Of a DNA stretch of 64,000 bases, positions 9,878-20,680 are shown one piece after another. The translations under genes were made by a program, and so were the position numbers. The notes below the pieces were generated by a model, which saw nothing but the letters and a program-made list of their open reading frames with translations, was not told the DNA's origin and did no database searches. Position 1 is the stretch's first letter, and each line of letters begins with the position of its first letter. Source of the DNA: Deinococcus radiophilus (GTDB taxonomy: Bacteria > Deinococcota > Deinococci > Deinococcales > Deinococcaceae); the NCBI RefSeq assembly GCF_020889625.1, contig NZ_CP086380.1, forward strand, positions 205,001 through 269,000. Direction: 5' to 3'.

Positions 9878-11020
9878 TTACAGCACCCGGTACATCCAGC
9901 CGTGCTTGTCTTCCAAGCGGCCATACTGGATGCCAGTCAGGGTGTCGTAGACCCACTGCGTCACGTCGCCCTGTTGCAGCTCTACTTCACCACCTTCAAA
10001 GCCTAGCTTACCGATGGGTGTGACCACGGCTGCCGTGCCGCAGGCGAACATTTCGGTGACTTCACCCGCGCGAATGTCTTCGACCAACTTGTCAAAGTTG
10101 ATGCTGGTTTCCTGAACATCGCGGCCCTCGCCCCGCAGCAGCTGGATAATGCTGGAGCGGGTGCCGCCTTCAAGGATGGTGCCGGTCAGGGCGGGCGTCT
10201 GCACGCGGCCGTCCTTGCGGACCACGAAGACGTTCATGCCGCCCAGCTCTTCCAGGTTGGCTTCTTGCACGGCGTCCAGATAACAAACCTGAGCGTAACC
10301 TTTGGCCTTGGCTTCCAGCTGAGACAGCAGCGACGCGGCGTAGTTGCCGCCCGTCTTGGCAGCGCCGATGCCGCCAGGTCCAGCACGGTGGTATTCACGG
10401 GTCACCCAGATATGGACTGGCGCAAAGCCGCCCGTGAAGTAGGGTCCGCTGGGACTGGCAATGACCATGTACCGGACCGACTCGCTGGGACGAATGCCCA
10501 ACCCGGCACCGTCACCGAACATAAAGGGGCGCAGGTACAGGCTGCCGCCTTCCACGCTGGGCACGTATTCCTGGTCGGCCCGGATCAGGTCCACCAGTGA
10601 GGCCATGAAGTCTTCGGCGGGTAGTTCGGGAAGGGCCATGCGCCGGGCAGAAGCTGCCAGACGCGCTGCGTTGAACATGGGCCGGAACAGCCAGACACTG
10701 CCGTCCGCGTGACGGTAGGCCTTGAGGCCCTCGAACACTTCCTGAGCGTAGTGTAGTACGTTGGCGCTGGGGTCCAGCGGAATGGGGCCGTAAGGCAGCA
10801 GTTTCGGTTCGGTCCAGCCGGTGTCGGCAGTCCAGCGAGCACTGGCCATGTGATCACTGAACTCTGCGCCAAAACGCATGTTCTGCATGATCTTTTCACG
10901 GTCAGCGGCGCTGCGGGGGTTGGAATCCTCGCCTTTCACATAGCGGCCCAGCACAGTTTCAGCGGTGGGGGCGGGCAGAGTGGCGGCGTCTTCTAGGGTG
11001 GTGGGACGGGGTGCAGTCAT
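9878..11020 (-). CDS. ilvE: branched-chain amino acid aminotransferase
   Basis: A class IV PLP aminotransferase of 380 residues that interconverts Leu, Ile and Val with their 2-oxo acids. Visible are EVFEGLKAYRHADGSVWLFR, the PLP lysine in AAKTGGNYAAS, and the phosphate-binding end GTAAVVTPIG. The frame stays open upstream, but I chose the ATG at 11020 because AGGAG lies 6 bases before it and the family N-terminus begins nearby. The gene follows the sulfhydrylase gene on the same strand. Confidence 0.95.
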   Translation of the reverse strand: MTAPRPTTLEDAATLPAPTAETVLGRYVKGEDSNPRSAADREKIMQNMRFGAEFSDHMASARWTADTGWTEPKLLPYGPIPLDPSANVLHYAQEVFEGLKAYRHADGSVWLFRPMFNAARLAASARRMALPELPAEDFMASLVDLIRADQEYVPSVEGGSLYLRPFMFGDGAGLGIRPSESVRYMVIASPSGPYFTGGFAPVHIWVTREYHRAGPGGIGAAKTGGNYAASLLSQLEAKAKGYAQVCYLDAVQEANLEELGGMNVFVVRKDGRVQTPALTGTILEGGTRSSIIQLLRGEGRDVQETSINFDKLVEDIRAGEVTEMFACGTAAVVTPIGKLGFEGGEVELQQGDVTQWVYDTLTGIQYGRLEDKHGWMYRVL

Positions 11021-11144
11021 GGGGATCTCCTGGGAACTTCGGGGTTCCGGAATAAGGCTGTGGATGCTCAGATGAGGGAAACGCTCCACAGTGTAGCGGG
11101 CAGACCGCAGCGCTGGCCAGGTTCTGGCCTGGCCAAGGGACAGT

Positions 11145-12398
11145 TCAGAGCGCCTGGTCAATGTCGGCCATAAGGTCCTGCACGTCTTCCAGGCCTACCG
11201 TCATGCGGATGGTGCCAGGGCGCACGCCAGCGGCCTCACGCCGCGCTTCGGGTACGCGGCCATGTGTGGTGGTCCAGGGATGTACCACCAGGGTGCGGGT
11301 GTCGCCCAGGTTGGGGGCGATCCGCAGCAGTTGCAGCCCCTCCAGGAAGCGGGCAGGGTCCGGTACGTCGAAAGTCATGATGGCGCCCTTGCCGCGTGGC
11401 AGGTACTTCTGTGCCGTCTCGTAGGATGGGTGGTCTGGCAGGCCGCAGTAGCTTACGCTGCTGACTTTCGGGTGGCTGCTGAGCCACTCGGCCAGGGTCT
11501 GGGCTGTGACACACTCGCGGTCCAGGCGCACGCCCACCGTTTCTAGGCCCTGCGCCAGCAAAAAAGCCGAGTGCGGCGCCAGTGTCATGCCCAGTTGACT
11601 GCCTCCCAGCCAGCGTTGCCGGACGGCCAGGACGCGGTCCCCATGCAGCCCCAGCAGGCTGTGCTCGCCGCCCTCGGTAAACATGGGGTTGGCGCTCAGC
11701 TCACGGGTTGCGTTCACGCTGACGCTGCCGCCCATCACACTGCCGTGCCCGCCAGCCCATTTGGTTAGCGACTGCACGCTCATGTCGGCCCCGTGCGCCA
11801 GCGGTTGTATCAGGTAACCTGCGGCGCCCACTGTATTGTCAATGGCCAGCAGTATTCCGGCGTCATGGGCAATCTCAGCCAGCAGCTCTATGTCGGCCAC
11901 GTCGCCGCTGGGGTTGGAAATCATCTCGGCCCACAGCAGGCGGGTGTTGGGCTGAATGGCAGCCCGCATCCCTTCAGGGCTGCCGTCGGTAAAAGTCGTC
12001 TCGATGCCCATCAGCGGCAGTACGTTTTGCAGCAGGCCTACCGAGCCGCCAAACAGTGTCGGTGCCGAAACGATATGGTCCCCGGCGCGGCAGACACTCA
12101 TCAGTGCAGTGAAGGTGGCAGACTGTCCGCTGGCGACCGCCAGGGTGTGATCGGCCCCTTCCAGGCTGTTGATCCGCTCTTCCAGCATCCGCACTGTGGG
12201 GTTCTGCAGCCGGGCATAGCTCAGGCCACCGCCCTGGATGAATTCTTGCTGGGCTTCTTCCAGCGAGGTGAACTGAAAGGCCGCCGCCGCATGCACCGGA
12301 AAACCGATGCTCTGACCCAGGCCGCGTGGAATTGCGCTCTGTACAGCGCGGGTGGAGTAGTCCCATGGGGGTATGGTTGGCGCTTCGTCATGGCCCAT
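11145..12398 (-). CDS. O-acetylhomoserine sulfhydrylase-like PLP enzyme
   Basis: A Cys/Met-metabolism PLP enzyme of 417 residues. The PLP lysine is in SVQSLTKW; other family strings are YARLQNPTVRMLEERI, ASGQSATFTAL and GDTRTLVVHPWTTTH. The size and the sequence around the lysine favour the O-acetylhomoserine (thiol)-lyase branch, which makes homocysteine or methionine from O-acetylhomoserine and sulfide, over cystathionine gamma-synthase, though the branches are hard to separate by eye. I chose the ATG at 12398 because TACAGT lies 6 bases before it; another in-frame ATG is 18 bases upstream. The ftsH terminator isolates it from ftsH. Confidence 0.85.
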   Translation of the reverse strand: MGHDEAPTIPPWDYSTRAVQSAIPRGLGQSIGFPVHAAAAFQFTSLEEAQQEFIQGGGLSYARLQNPTVRMLEERINSLEGADHTLAVASGQSATFTALMSVCRAGDHIVSAPTLFGGSVGLLQNVLPLMGIETTFTDGSPEGMRAAIQPNTRLLWAEMISNPSGDVADIELLAEIAHDAGILLAIDNTVGAAGYLIQPLAHGADMSVQSLTKWAGGHGSVMGGSVSVNATRELSANPMFTEGGEHSLLGLHGDRVLAVRQRWLGGSQLGMTLAPHSAFLLAQGLETVGVRLDRECVTAQTLAEWLSSHPKVSSVSYCGLPDHPSYETAQKYLPRGKGAIMTFDVPDPARFLEGLQLLRIAPNLGDTRTLVVHPWTTTHGRVPEARREAAGVRPGTIRMTVGLEDVQDLMADIDQAL

Positions 12399-12459
12399 GG
12401 CCTCACTGTAGTGCATGGCCCAGGCTGCTCAGTTGGCTTGGCCGGACACAGGAAACCCA

Positions 12460-12485
12460 CAAAAAAACCCGCACCGAAGCGCGGG
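12460..12485 (-). terminator. intrinsic terminator after ftsH
   Basis: Minus strand: CCCGC, loop GCTTCGGT, GCGGG, then seven T residues, 23 bases after the ftsH stop. Confidence 0.85.
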
Positions 12486-12507
12486 TGGGTAAGGGTAGAG
12501 TCGAACT

Positions 12508-14418
<1,911 letters not shown>

Positions 14419-14656
14419 AAGAGAAACCTCGGAGGTCTGAGAAGTGAAAAGGGGGCATGGATTCCCACTGGGAGGGCAGCGGCTTTGCCGCCTGGTCCAT
14501 GCGATATGCCGCTTCAGGGCAGTTGGGTCAGTCTACCAAGGTGCAGTTACAGAGATAGAGGTAAAAAATACCCCGCTGCACCGGATCGCCTGAGCCATTT
14601 CTTAACCGACATGGTTCTGGGCAGACAACTGATGCGGGGTAAGCAGGCCAGCAGAC

Positions 14657-15055
14657 TCAGCGCCGCGGGGTTGGCCCTGATGAAACATTCGCTTCGGTCG
14701 GCGTGCCTTCTGGGGGCACGGTTCCCTGATCCCCAAGTAGAGGATTGGGCCGCAGACCGCTTTGATCAGGGGCAGGCTGGGCGGGCCTGAAGGCCGGGGC
14801 TTCTTGGGCCGTGAACTCACCGCGTTCCGACTGTGGAACCGGGGGGGCTTGTTCGGCCTGGGTCTGGGCATTTTTCATCCAGCCATAAGACCGGATGGCA
14901 TCTACCATCAGCCAGATGGCGACCGCGCCCCACAGTGCGGTGGGCAGCCAGTTCTCCGCCATGGCGTAGCGGTAGGCCGGAATCAGGGCCAGCACACCCA
15001 GCAGCAGGCTGAAGTAAAAGACGATATGGGGAGGTGGGCGGCGTTTGCCGAGCAT
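14657..15055 (-). CDS. small membrane protein of unknown function
   Basis: A 132-residue protein with two membrane helices ([18 protein letters not shown] and [19 protein letters not shown]) followed by a 60-residue hydrophilic tail rich in Pro, Glu and Gln. I recognise no family. A TACACT box (15067-15062) ends 6 bases before the ATG, so the mRNA is probably leaderless. It is divergent from coaBC, with both -10 boxes within the 66-base gap. Confidence 0.65.
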   Translation of the reverse strand: MLGKRRPPPHIVFYFSLLLGVLALIPAYRYAMAENWLPTALWGAVAIWLMVDAIRSYGWMKNAQTQAEQAPPVPQSERGEFTAQEAPAFRPAQPAPDQSGLRPNPLLGDQGTVPPEGTPTEANVSSGPTPRR

Positions 15056-15061
15056 GGAAGC

Positions 15062-15067
15062 AGTGTA
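15062..15067 (-). promoter_or_regulatory. -10 box of the 14657 membrane-protein gene
   Basis: TACACT on the minus strand, 6 bases before the ATG at 15055; leaderless geometry. Confidence 0.5.
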
Positions 15068-15108
15068 GCGCCCGACTTCTCACACTCCCCGTACACGGCC
15101 CGCCCCCG

Positions 15109-15114
15109 TAGACT
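15109..15114 (+). promoter_or_regulatory. -10 box, leaderless coaBC transcript
   Basis: TAGACT ends 7 bases before the coaBC ATG; no ribosome-binding site fits between. Confidence 0.5.
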
Positions 15115-15121
15115 GGGGGCC

Positions 15122-16357
15122 ATGAGTGCCCCTACAGACATTCCTCAGGTTCTGGTGATGGTCAGCGGCAGTGTGGCGGCCATCAAAGCCCCGGCCACGC
15201 TGCGGCGCCTGCGTGAGCAAGGAGTGCAGACTGGGGTGATCGCCACCCAGGCCGCCCTGCACTTCGTGACCGAGCTGAGTCTGAGTACTGCTGGAAACTG
15301 CCGGGTCGCCACTGACCAGACCTGGTTTGCGCCGCAGCCGCAGGCGCAGCACCTGACCCTGGCCCGCTGCGACGCGGCTGTGATCGTAGGGGCGGGGGCG
15401 GACGCCCTGGCCCGCGCCGCGCAGGGCCGTGCCGAAGACTTGCTGAGTGCCACGCTCCTCAGCGTGCGGGCGCCAGTGCTGTGGGTCCCGGCCATGAATG
15501 AGGCGATGTGGCAGCACCCCGCAGTGCAACGCAACGTCGCGCAACTGCGGGCAGACGGGCATCATTTCCTGGGACCAGTCTCCGGGGCCTTCGGGACTGC
15601 TGGTGAGGGAGCCGGCATGGGCCGCATGGCTGAGCCTGAAGACATTGCAGCGCAGGTGGTGGAGCTGCTCAACCCGTCACAGTCCACCAAGCAGGATATG
15701 GCTGGCCTCAAGGTCGTCGTTTCGGCAGGACCGACCCGCGAATACCTGGACCCAGTGCGCTTTATCAGTAATCCCAGTTCTGGCAAGATGGGTTTCGCGG
15801 TTGCTCAGGTGGCCGCCAGTCGCGGGGCTGAGGTGGTGCTGGTGAGCGGTCCGGTGAACATGTCCACGCCCACCGGAGTGAGACGCCGTGATGTGGAAAG
15901 TGCCCTGGACATGCAGCGGGCTGTAGAAGAAGCTGCCGCTGCCGCTGACCTGGTGGTCATGACCGCTGCCATTGCCGACTACCGTGCCGCCGACCTCAAG
16001 ACCGAAAAAGAGGCCAAGGGAGGTGAGACCAAAACCATTGAACTGGTCAAGAACCCAGATATCCTGGCGGGGCTGGGTGAGAAGAAGGGTGAGCGTGTAC
16101 TGGTGGGATTTGCAATGGAGACTCACGCTGGGGTAGAGCGGGCCGCTGACAAGGCGCGGCGTAAAAATGCCGATTTCATTCTGCTGAATTACCCGACCCA
16201 GGAGGGTACGGCCTTTGGCAGCGACGATAACCAGGTGACGCTGGTCCGTGCTGACGGCAGCTCGCAGCCCTGGCCGCGCCTGAGCAAACTGGAGGTGGCC
16301 CGGCGATTGCTGGACGAGGCGCTTGAAATTCACCGTCAGCGGGTGGGTGACCGGTAG
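15122..16357 (+). CDS. coaBC: bifunctional CoaBC (phosphopantothenate-cysteine ligase / decarboxylase)
   Basis: Makes 4'-phosphopantetheine for coenzyme A in two steps. The 411-residue fusion has an N-terminal flavin decarboxylase (CoaC) with the PxMNxxMW motif seen as VPAMNEAMW, and a C-terminal ligase (CoaB) beginning [20 protein letters not shown] with PSSGKMG. In CoaC the usual start of the flavoprotein ([10 protein letters not shown]) lies at about residue 12-21. The frame is open further upstream, but the ATG at 15122 fits the family and the -10 box 7 bases before it. Confidence 0.96.
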   Translation: MSAPTDIPQVLVMVSGSVAAIKAPATLRRLREQGVQTGVIATQAALHFVTELSLSTAGNCRVATDQTWFAPQPQAQHLTLARCDAAVIVGAGADALARAAQGRAEDLLSATLLSVRAPVLWVPAMNEAMWQHPAVQRNVAQLRADGHHFLGPVSGAFGTAGEGAGMGRMAEPEDIAAQVVELLNPSQSTKQDMAGLKVVVSAGPTREYLDPVRFISNPSSGKMGFAVAQVAASRGAEVVLVSGPVNMSTPTGVRRRDVESALDMQRAVEEAAAAADLVVMTAAIADYRAADLKTEKEAKGGETKTIELVKNPDILAGLGEKKGERVLVGFAMETHAGVERAADKARRKNADFILLNYPTQEGTAFGSDDNQVTLVRADGSSQPWPRLSKLEVARRLLDEALEIHRQRVGDR

Positions 16358-16400
16358 CTGTTTTCAACACACGGCTTTTGCCTTGAGGGGGTAGACCGCA

Positions 16401-16428
16401 CCAGTGCAGCGCGCCTGCGCTACACTGG
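16401..16428. repeat. inverted repeat between coaBC and argR
   Basis: CCAGTGCAGCGC and GCGCTACACTGG form 12-bp arms with one C-A mismatch around GCCT. No T-run follows. It may end coaBC transcription or be a protein site. Confidence 0.4.
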
Positions 16429-16507
16429 CCGACGCGTGGCGCGCTGGGGTCGTGAACTGCCCTGCATAGTAGGACGGATGTCTGTAGATTTATTCAAACA
16501 ATCTGCA

Positions 16508-16513
16508 TAAAAT
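16508..16513 (+). promoter_or_regulatory. -10 box of argR
   Basis: TAAAAT ends 6 bases before the GTG start of argR, in an AT-rich patch (about 16485-16520) of otherwise GC-rich DNA. Leaderless geometry supports the GTG start. Confidence 0.5.
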
Positions 16514-16519
16514 AACAAT

Positions 16520-16981
16520 GTGTTATCCAAAGACCAACGTCAGCGACTGATTCAGGACATCATCACGCGTGAAAGCATCTCCACACAGGCCGAGCTGGTT
16601 GAGCGTCTGCGCTCCGATGGCATTGCCGTGACCCAGGCCACCGTCAGCCGCGATATCAATGAGTTGCGGCTGGTCCGGCTGCCGGTGGGAAAGGGGCGTC
16701 ACCGCTACGCTCTGGCCAATGTTCAGAGTGAACTGGACCTGACCGACGAAATTACCCGTTTATTTCAGAATTTTGTCCATGACATTGACCATGGCGAAAA
16801 TATCCTGGTGATCAACACGGCTGAGGGTCATGCCAGCGGGGTGGCGCTGATGCTGGACCGCCTACGCCGCGACGACATCGTGGGGACCCTGGCCGGTGAA
16901 AACACCATCTTATTGGTGGCCCGTACCACCGCCGAGGCCGAAGCGCTGGTCGAAGAGTTGCACGAAATCATGATGGGCTGA
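16520..16981 (+). CDS. argR: arginine repressor ArgR
   Basis: A 153-residue ArgR. The N-terminal winged helix includes [17 protein letters not shown]; the C-terminal hexamer and arginine-binding domain shows [18 protein letters not shown] and [15 protein letters not shown] (family pattern: GxASxVAxxLD and GTIAGDDTI). It represses arginine synthesis genes when arginine is bound. The start is a GTG at 16520; an ATG two bases before is out of frame. The AT-rich upstream patch might hold an ARG box for autoregulation, but I could not match a convincing one. Confidence 0.93.
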   Translation: MLSKDQRQRLIQDIITRESISTQAELVERLRSDGIAVTQATVSRDINELRLVRLPVGKGRHRYALANVQSELDLTDEITRLFQNFVHDIDHGENILVINTAEGHASGVALMLDRLRRDDIVGTLAGENTILLVARTTAEAEALVEELHEIMMG

Positions 16982-16998
16982 GTACCCGACTCCCTGGG

Positions 16999-18600
16999 TT
17001 ACGGAATATCTTCCTCATCCAGGGTGGGGATGTTGCCGATGGGGAGTTCGACATAGGCCTGGGTGCCCTGTCCAGCCTGACTTTCCAGCCAGATGCGTCC
17101 TTTATGCGCTTCGACAATAGAGCGGGCAATGCTGAGGCCCAGACCAGCGCCGCCCCGGTCACGGCTACGCGAATCTTCCAGGCGGTAAAAGCGGTCGAAC
17201 AGCTTCTCCAGCTGATCAGGCGCGATGCCAGGGCCATTGTCGCGCACACTCAGCCGCACATAACCAGGCTTAGGGACTTCAGAGCGCAGGTCAATATGCT
17301 TGGCTCCGGCCTTGAGGGCGTTGGTGATCAGGTTGTTGAGCACCTGCCGCAGACGGTCGGGATCAGCCTCAAATGCGGTGTCCTGGCCGCTGACCCGCAG
17401 CACCGCATTCTCAGCATCGGCCAGCGGGGACAGTTCACGTACGATTTCATGCAGAAAGATCTGGGCGAAGACAGGTTGCAGCCGCATGGTCAGTACACCG
17501 CCGTCAGAGCGGGCCAGCTGCAGCAGGCTGCCGATCAGATCGGTCATACGCTCCGATTCACGCTGAATAATCGCCACGCTCTCACGCTGTTGCTGATCCA
17601 GTTCGGTGCGGCGCAGCAGGTAGGTGGCATGCCCGCCGATGGCTGTGACCGGAGTGCGCAGCTCGTGGCTGGCATCACTGGTAAAGCGGCGCTGGGTTTC
17701 AAAGCTCTCTTCCAGACGCTCCAGCATTCGGTTAAAGGCCACCGCCAGGGCCTGCACTTCGTCATTGGAGTGTGGCATAGGTACGCGGGCAGTCAGATTA
17801 TTCGAGTCGATACTCTCGGCTGCCCGCCGAACCGCGTAGAGTGGGCGCAGTGCCAATCCAGAGAGGGCAAAGGCCCCAAATGCCGCCAGGAAGCTGCCTA
17901 CCAACAGCAGGCCCAGCATGATGATCTGAAGCCGGGCCAGCGTACGGTTCATGTTGCTCAGGCTGCGCCCCACATAGGTGATGGTCAGCATGTCCTGCGG
18001 AGGTGCATCTGCCGTGAGCTGCAAGGGGAGGGGGGTGAGCGCCACCAGCACCCGCATAGGCTCAGGGTCTGAGAATTGAGGCCGCACCGAGCGGTTGATC
18101 AGAATCTGGCGGCTGGGTGATTCCAACAACTGGCGCAGTTCATCCTGTGAAAGGGTCAGTGGCTCGGCAGGATCAATTCCCACCGGGCGTAGCCTTAGGG
18201 CGCCAGTTTGCTTCTTTACCCAGTCCAGCAGCGCTTGCTCACCGCCTTCGGCTCTGGCAGTCGCCCAATCGGCACTCAGATCTTGCGTCTGGGAGCGGGG
18301 AACCACCGGATCAATTTGAAGCACCGATGACGGAAAGCGGCTACGGGCCTCCGCCAGACCACTATTGCCTGCCCCCGTGCCGTCTTCCAACTCCAGCTTC
18401 AACTCTGGTGAGAGGGTCACAAACTGTGCATAGGTATCGGCCAAATCGGCTTCCAGGGACCGTTCCAGATCCTGGCGCATCAACTGCTGTACGGTCACTG
18501 TCGCCAGCAACAGCAAAACGACCAGCAGCCCGGTATAAAAGTAGGTCAGCCGCTGCCGGAGTGATTTGGCACTCCAGCGCCCGCGTAGGCCTGGCAGCAT
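16999..18600 (-). CDS. two-component sensor histidine kinase
   Basis: A 533-residue membrane kinase. A first helix (LLVVLLLLATVTVQQL) and a second (IIMLGLLLVGSFLAAFGAFAL, split: IIMLGLLLVG and SFLAAFGAFAL) flank a periplasmic domain of roughly 160 residues. Then come HAMP, the HisKA box FTSDASHELRTPVT (His about 312) and an HATPase with N box, DNGPGIAPDQ and GAGLGLSIA. It starts four bases after the response-regulator stop, so the two are one operon and cognate partners. The signal is unknown. The response regulator resembles D. radiodurans DrrA, linked there to radiation resistance, so this could be its kinase; that is inference from memory. Confidence 0.93.
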   Translation of the reverse strand: MLPGLRGRWSAKSLRQRLTYFYTGLLVVLLLLATVTVQQLMRQDLERSLEADLADTYAQFVTLSPELKLELEDGTGAGNSGLAEARSRFPSSVLQIDPVVPRSQTQDLSADWATARAEGGEQALLDWVKKQTGALRLRPVGIDPAEPLTLSQDELRQLLESPSRQILINRSVRPQFSDPEPMRVLVALTPLPLQLTADAPPQDMLTITYVGRSLSNMNRTLARLQIIMLGLLLVGSFLAAFGAFALSGLALRPLYAVRRAAESIDSNNLTARVPMPHSNDEVQALAVAFNRMLERLEESFETQRRFTSDASHELRTPVTAIGGHATYLLRRTELDQQQRESVAIIQRESERMTDLIGSLLQLARSDGGVLTMRLQPVFAQIFLHEIVRELSPLADAENAVLRVSGQDTAFEADPDRLRQVLNNLITNALKAGAKHIDLRSEVPKPGYVRLSVRDNGPGIAPDQLEKLFDRFYRLEDSRSRDRGGAGLGLSIARSIVEAHKGRIWLESQAGQGTQAYVELPIGNIPTLDEEDIP

Positions 18601-18604
18601 GGCG

Positions 18605-19282
18605 TTATTCTTCGCGCAGCACGTAACCGACTCCGCGCACGGTATGGATCAGGCGCCGCTCTCCGCCCTCTTCCAGCTTACGGCGCAGGTAACCGATATA
18701 GACATCCACCACATTACTGCCCCCGGTGTACTCCGGCCAGACCTTTTCCTCAATCTCAAAGCGCGAAAAGACCTTGCCAGGATTGCGGGCCAGCAGTTCC
18801 AGCAGCTCGAATTCCTTAGCGGACAGTTCCACGCGGCGGCCACCCCGGAAAATCTCGCGGCCATCCAGATTCATAACCAGATCGGCCACCCGAACTTCGC
18901 CAGTCACGGCAGGATTCACGCGGCGCAGGTGAGCACGCACGCGGGCCAGGAGCTCCTCTATCGAAAACGGTTTGATCAAGTAATCGTCGGCGCCGCTGTC
19001 CAGGCCCTCGACTTTGTCCTGAATACCGTCCTTGGCGGTCAAAATAATAATCGGTGTGTTGCTGGTCTTCCGAATGCGGCGGGCGACTTCCAGGCCGTCC
19101 AGCACGGGCAGCATCAGATCCAGAACCACCAGGTCAGGGGCAACTTCACGGAACTTGCTCAGGCCGGTGACACCGTCATAGGCCACATCCGTGCTGTACC
19201 CTTCCGCTCCCAGTTCCAATTCGATGAAGCGGGCAATTTCTTTCTCGTCTTCAATCACGAGAACCAGTGGCTTACGTTCCAT
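18605..19282 (-). CDS. OmpR/PhoB-family response regulator (DrrA-like)
   Basis: A 225-residue regulator. The receiver has the acidic pair IEDE (10-13), phospho-acceptor D55 in LVVLDLMLP, the Thr in ILTAKDG and Lys in YLIKPFS. The C-terminal winged helix ([20 protein letters not shown] through [16 protein letters not shown] to RGVGYVL) is OmpR type. The ATG lies 7 bases after TACACT, so the operon mRNA is probably leaderless. The first residues [13 protein letters not shown] match what I remember of DrrA from D. radiodurans; orthology should be confirmed. Confidence 0.93.
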   Translation of the reverse strand: MERKPLVLVIEDEKEIARFIELELGAEGYSTDVAYDGVTGLSKFREVAPDLVVLDLMLPVLDGLEVARRIRKTSNTPIIILTAKDGIQDKVEGLDSGADDYLIKPFSIEELLARVRAHLRRVNPAVTGEVRVADLVMNLDGREIFRGGRRVELSAKEFELLELLARNPGKVFSRFEIEEKVWPEYTGGSNVVDVYIGYLRRKLEEGGERRLIHTVRGVGYVLREE

Positions 19283-19289
19283 ACCCGCC

Positions 19290-19295
19290 AGTGTA
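19290..19295 (-). promoter_or_regulatory. -10 box of the response regulator-kinase operon
   Basis: TACACT on the minus strand, 7 bases before the ATG at 19282. Confidence 0.55.
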
Positions 19296-19327
19296 GTCCG
19301 GTTCTCATGAGAAGGGGGGGTTGGGCC

Positions 19328-19945
19328 TTAACCTGCTTTCATCTGGCCTGCACCCATGGTGTGGGCAGTGCGCAATCTGAAAAAGCCCAGTTCGCCGCCG
19401 CACTGCTTGGCCTCAAAACCCTTGAGTGGTGGGAGCGACAGAGGTGAAAGCACGCTGTCCTGCCCGCCAGGGTCATGTTCCAGTCCGGCAGCCACCTGGG
19501 AGCACATCAGGGTTTCGCCAGGCTGCGCTGCGCTACAGAGGCGCTGTGCCAGATGCAGGGGAACCCCGCAGAGCCGTGGCTGATCGCCTGGCAGGGCCAT
19601 AAGTGCTCCGGCGGCCAGACCTGCCCGCAGGTTCAGTTCTACGTTCAGCTGTTCGGCAAACGGTAGGCCTCGCGCCAGGCTGTGGGCTTGATGCGCTGCA
19701 CTCACGGCAGCGTCGGCCTGATCCTGAGGCCAGCAGGCCAGGGCTGCGTCGCCCTGGAGTGGCTGCACCCAGCCTCCCCAGCCCCAGAGCAGGTCCAGGG
19801 TGGCGGTGCTCCATTCACCCAGAACTTCACTCCAGAGTCCCAGGGGCAGGTCCTGCACCAGCTGCGTCGAGCCGACCAAGTCGAGAATCAGGACGCAATA
19901 CCGCTGCTCCTGAGGCATATGGATGGGGGGAAGCGTCAGATACAT
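19328..19945 (-). CDS. degenerate class III nucleotide cyclase domain protein
   Basis: A 205-residue stand-alone cyclase homology domain. The two metal aspartates seem kept (D22 in LILDLVGST and D66 in QGDAAL), as do the R-x-G motif (LRAGLAAGAL), PGETLMCSQV and the closing LKGF...FFRL. However, the transition-state Asn of the family NxxxR motif is His (H131, with R135 kept) in GVPLHLAQRL, and the purine-specifying Lys before the second Asp is not present. Activity is therefore doubtful; a ligand-binding role is possible. The ATG at 19945 has GGAGG five bases before it. It has no fused effector domain. Confidence 0.7.
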   Translation of the reverse strand: MYLTLPPIHMPQEQRYCVLILDLVGSTQLVQDLPLGLWSEVLGEWSTATLDLLWGWGGWVQPLQGDAALACWPQDQADAAVSAAHQAHSLARGLPFAEQLNVELNLRAGLAAGALMALPGDQPRLCGVPLHLAQRLCSAAQPGETLMCSQVAAGLEHDPGGQDSVLSPLSLPPLKGFEAKQCGGELGFFRLRTAHTMGAGQMKAG

Positions 19946-19985
19946 GAGGGCCTCCGGAGCTGGGGAGAGCTGGGGAAACCGTGCA

Positions 19986-20000
19986 TTGGAACTGTTCCAA
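19986..20000. promoter_or_regulatory. palindrome upstream of the cyclase-like gene
   Basis: TTGGAACTGTTCCAA is a perfect 7-bp inverted repeat around one base, 41 bases before the start of the cyclase-like gene. The size fits an operator for a dimeric repressor; the protein is unknown. Confidence 0.45.
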
Positions 20001-20193
20001 CACGGACATTTCTCCTATTGTAAGAGACATGAGGAATGAATGAAAGTCCTCCTCAATCTTAGACCTCACTTGGTCGGTCTTGGCTTGTCCTTCCATGAGA
20101 GACAGCCCGATTTCAAGCCCGTTTATGCGCTGAGCGAGCAAGGCATACATGAACGAATAGGTCTACTCAAAGTGACCTACTCATGTTGTGGTT

Positions 20194-20658
20194 TCAGAGC
20201 ACGAAGCCGTGCAGGGGAGAAAGTGTTTCAAAGTGCACCCAATCGCCAGGTTGGGCGTCGAGACGCCAGCACCCCCGTGGGTAGGGCGGTAATGCCGGGC
20301 GACTCAGCACCAAGGGTAGACCCGCATCGACCACCGTGACGCGGCGGTTCTGGGCGATCACTTGTCCCATGCCACGCAGGGCAGATCTTCCCACAGCTTC
20401 AGCCCAGGTCTGCTCGGGTTCTCCGGGAATCATCACACTGGTCAGCTGTGGATTGATCAAGCCATGCACGACGACCCGCCCAGGACCTGTAGGCAGATAG
20501 AGCCCACAGCGGTCCAGCAGATAGATGACCAGATCGCCACAGGCAAACTCCAGCAGCGGCGAGCCTTCCGGTTGGGGCAGCAGTAAACCCTGCGCCGCGT
20601 ACTGGGCATAGGCCTCCGCGAAATCGGCGGGGGAAGTTTCCAGCGCAGCTTCTAGCAT
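20194..20658 (-). CDS. hypothetical protein
   Basis: A 154-residue soluble protein with no motif I recognise. It begins with a helical segment (PADFAEAYAQYAAQGLLL), has a middle LVIYLLDRCGLYLPTGPGRVVV and ends in short beta-like stretches (GDWVHFETLSPLHGFVL). The ATG at 20658 is 22 bases after the prenyltransferase stop, with GAGGGACGG before it, so it is likely the second gene of that operon. Function unknown. Confidence 0.65.
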   Translation of the reverse strand: MLEAALETSPADFAEAYAQYAAQGLLLPQPEGSPLLEFACGDLVIYLLDRCGLYLPTGPGRVVVHGLINPQLTSVMIPGEPEQTWAEAVGRSALRGMGQVIAQNRRVTVVDAGLPLVLSRPALPPYPRGCWRLDAQPGDWVHFETLSPLHGFVL

Positions 20659-20680
20659 GTCCGTCCCTCTGCCTGTATGG

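Noticed and set aside
16485..16520. ARG box upstream of argR
   Set aside because: The AT-rich patch has no convincing 18-bp palindrome of the ArgR type, so I did not annotate one.
19827..20150. A frame with a good ribosome-binding site upstream of the cyclase-like gene, considered as its true N-terminus
   Set aside because: It is in another frame from the cyclase, ends in low-complexity sequence, and the cyclase has its own GGAGG and ATG.
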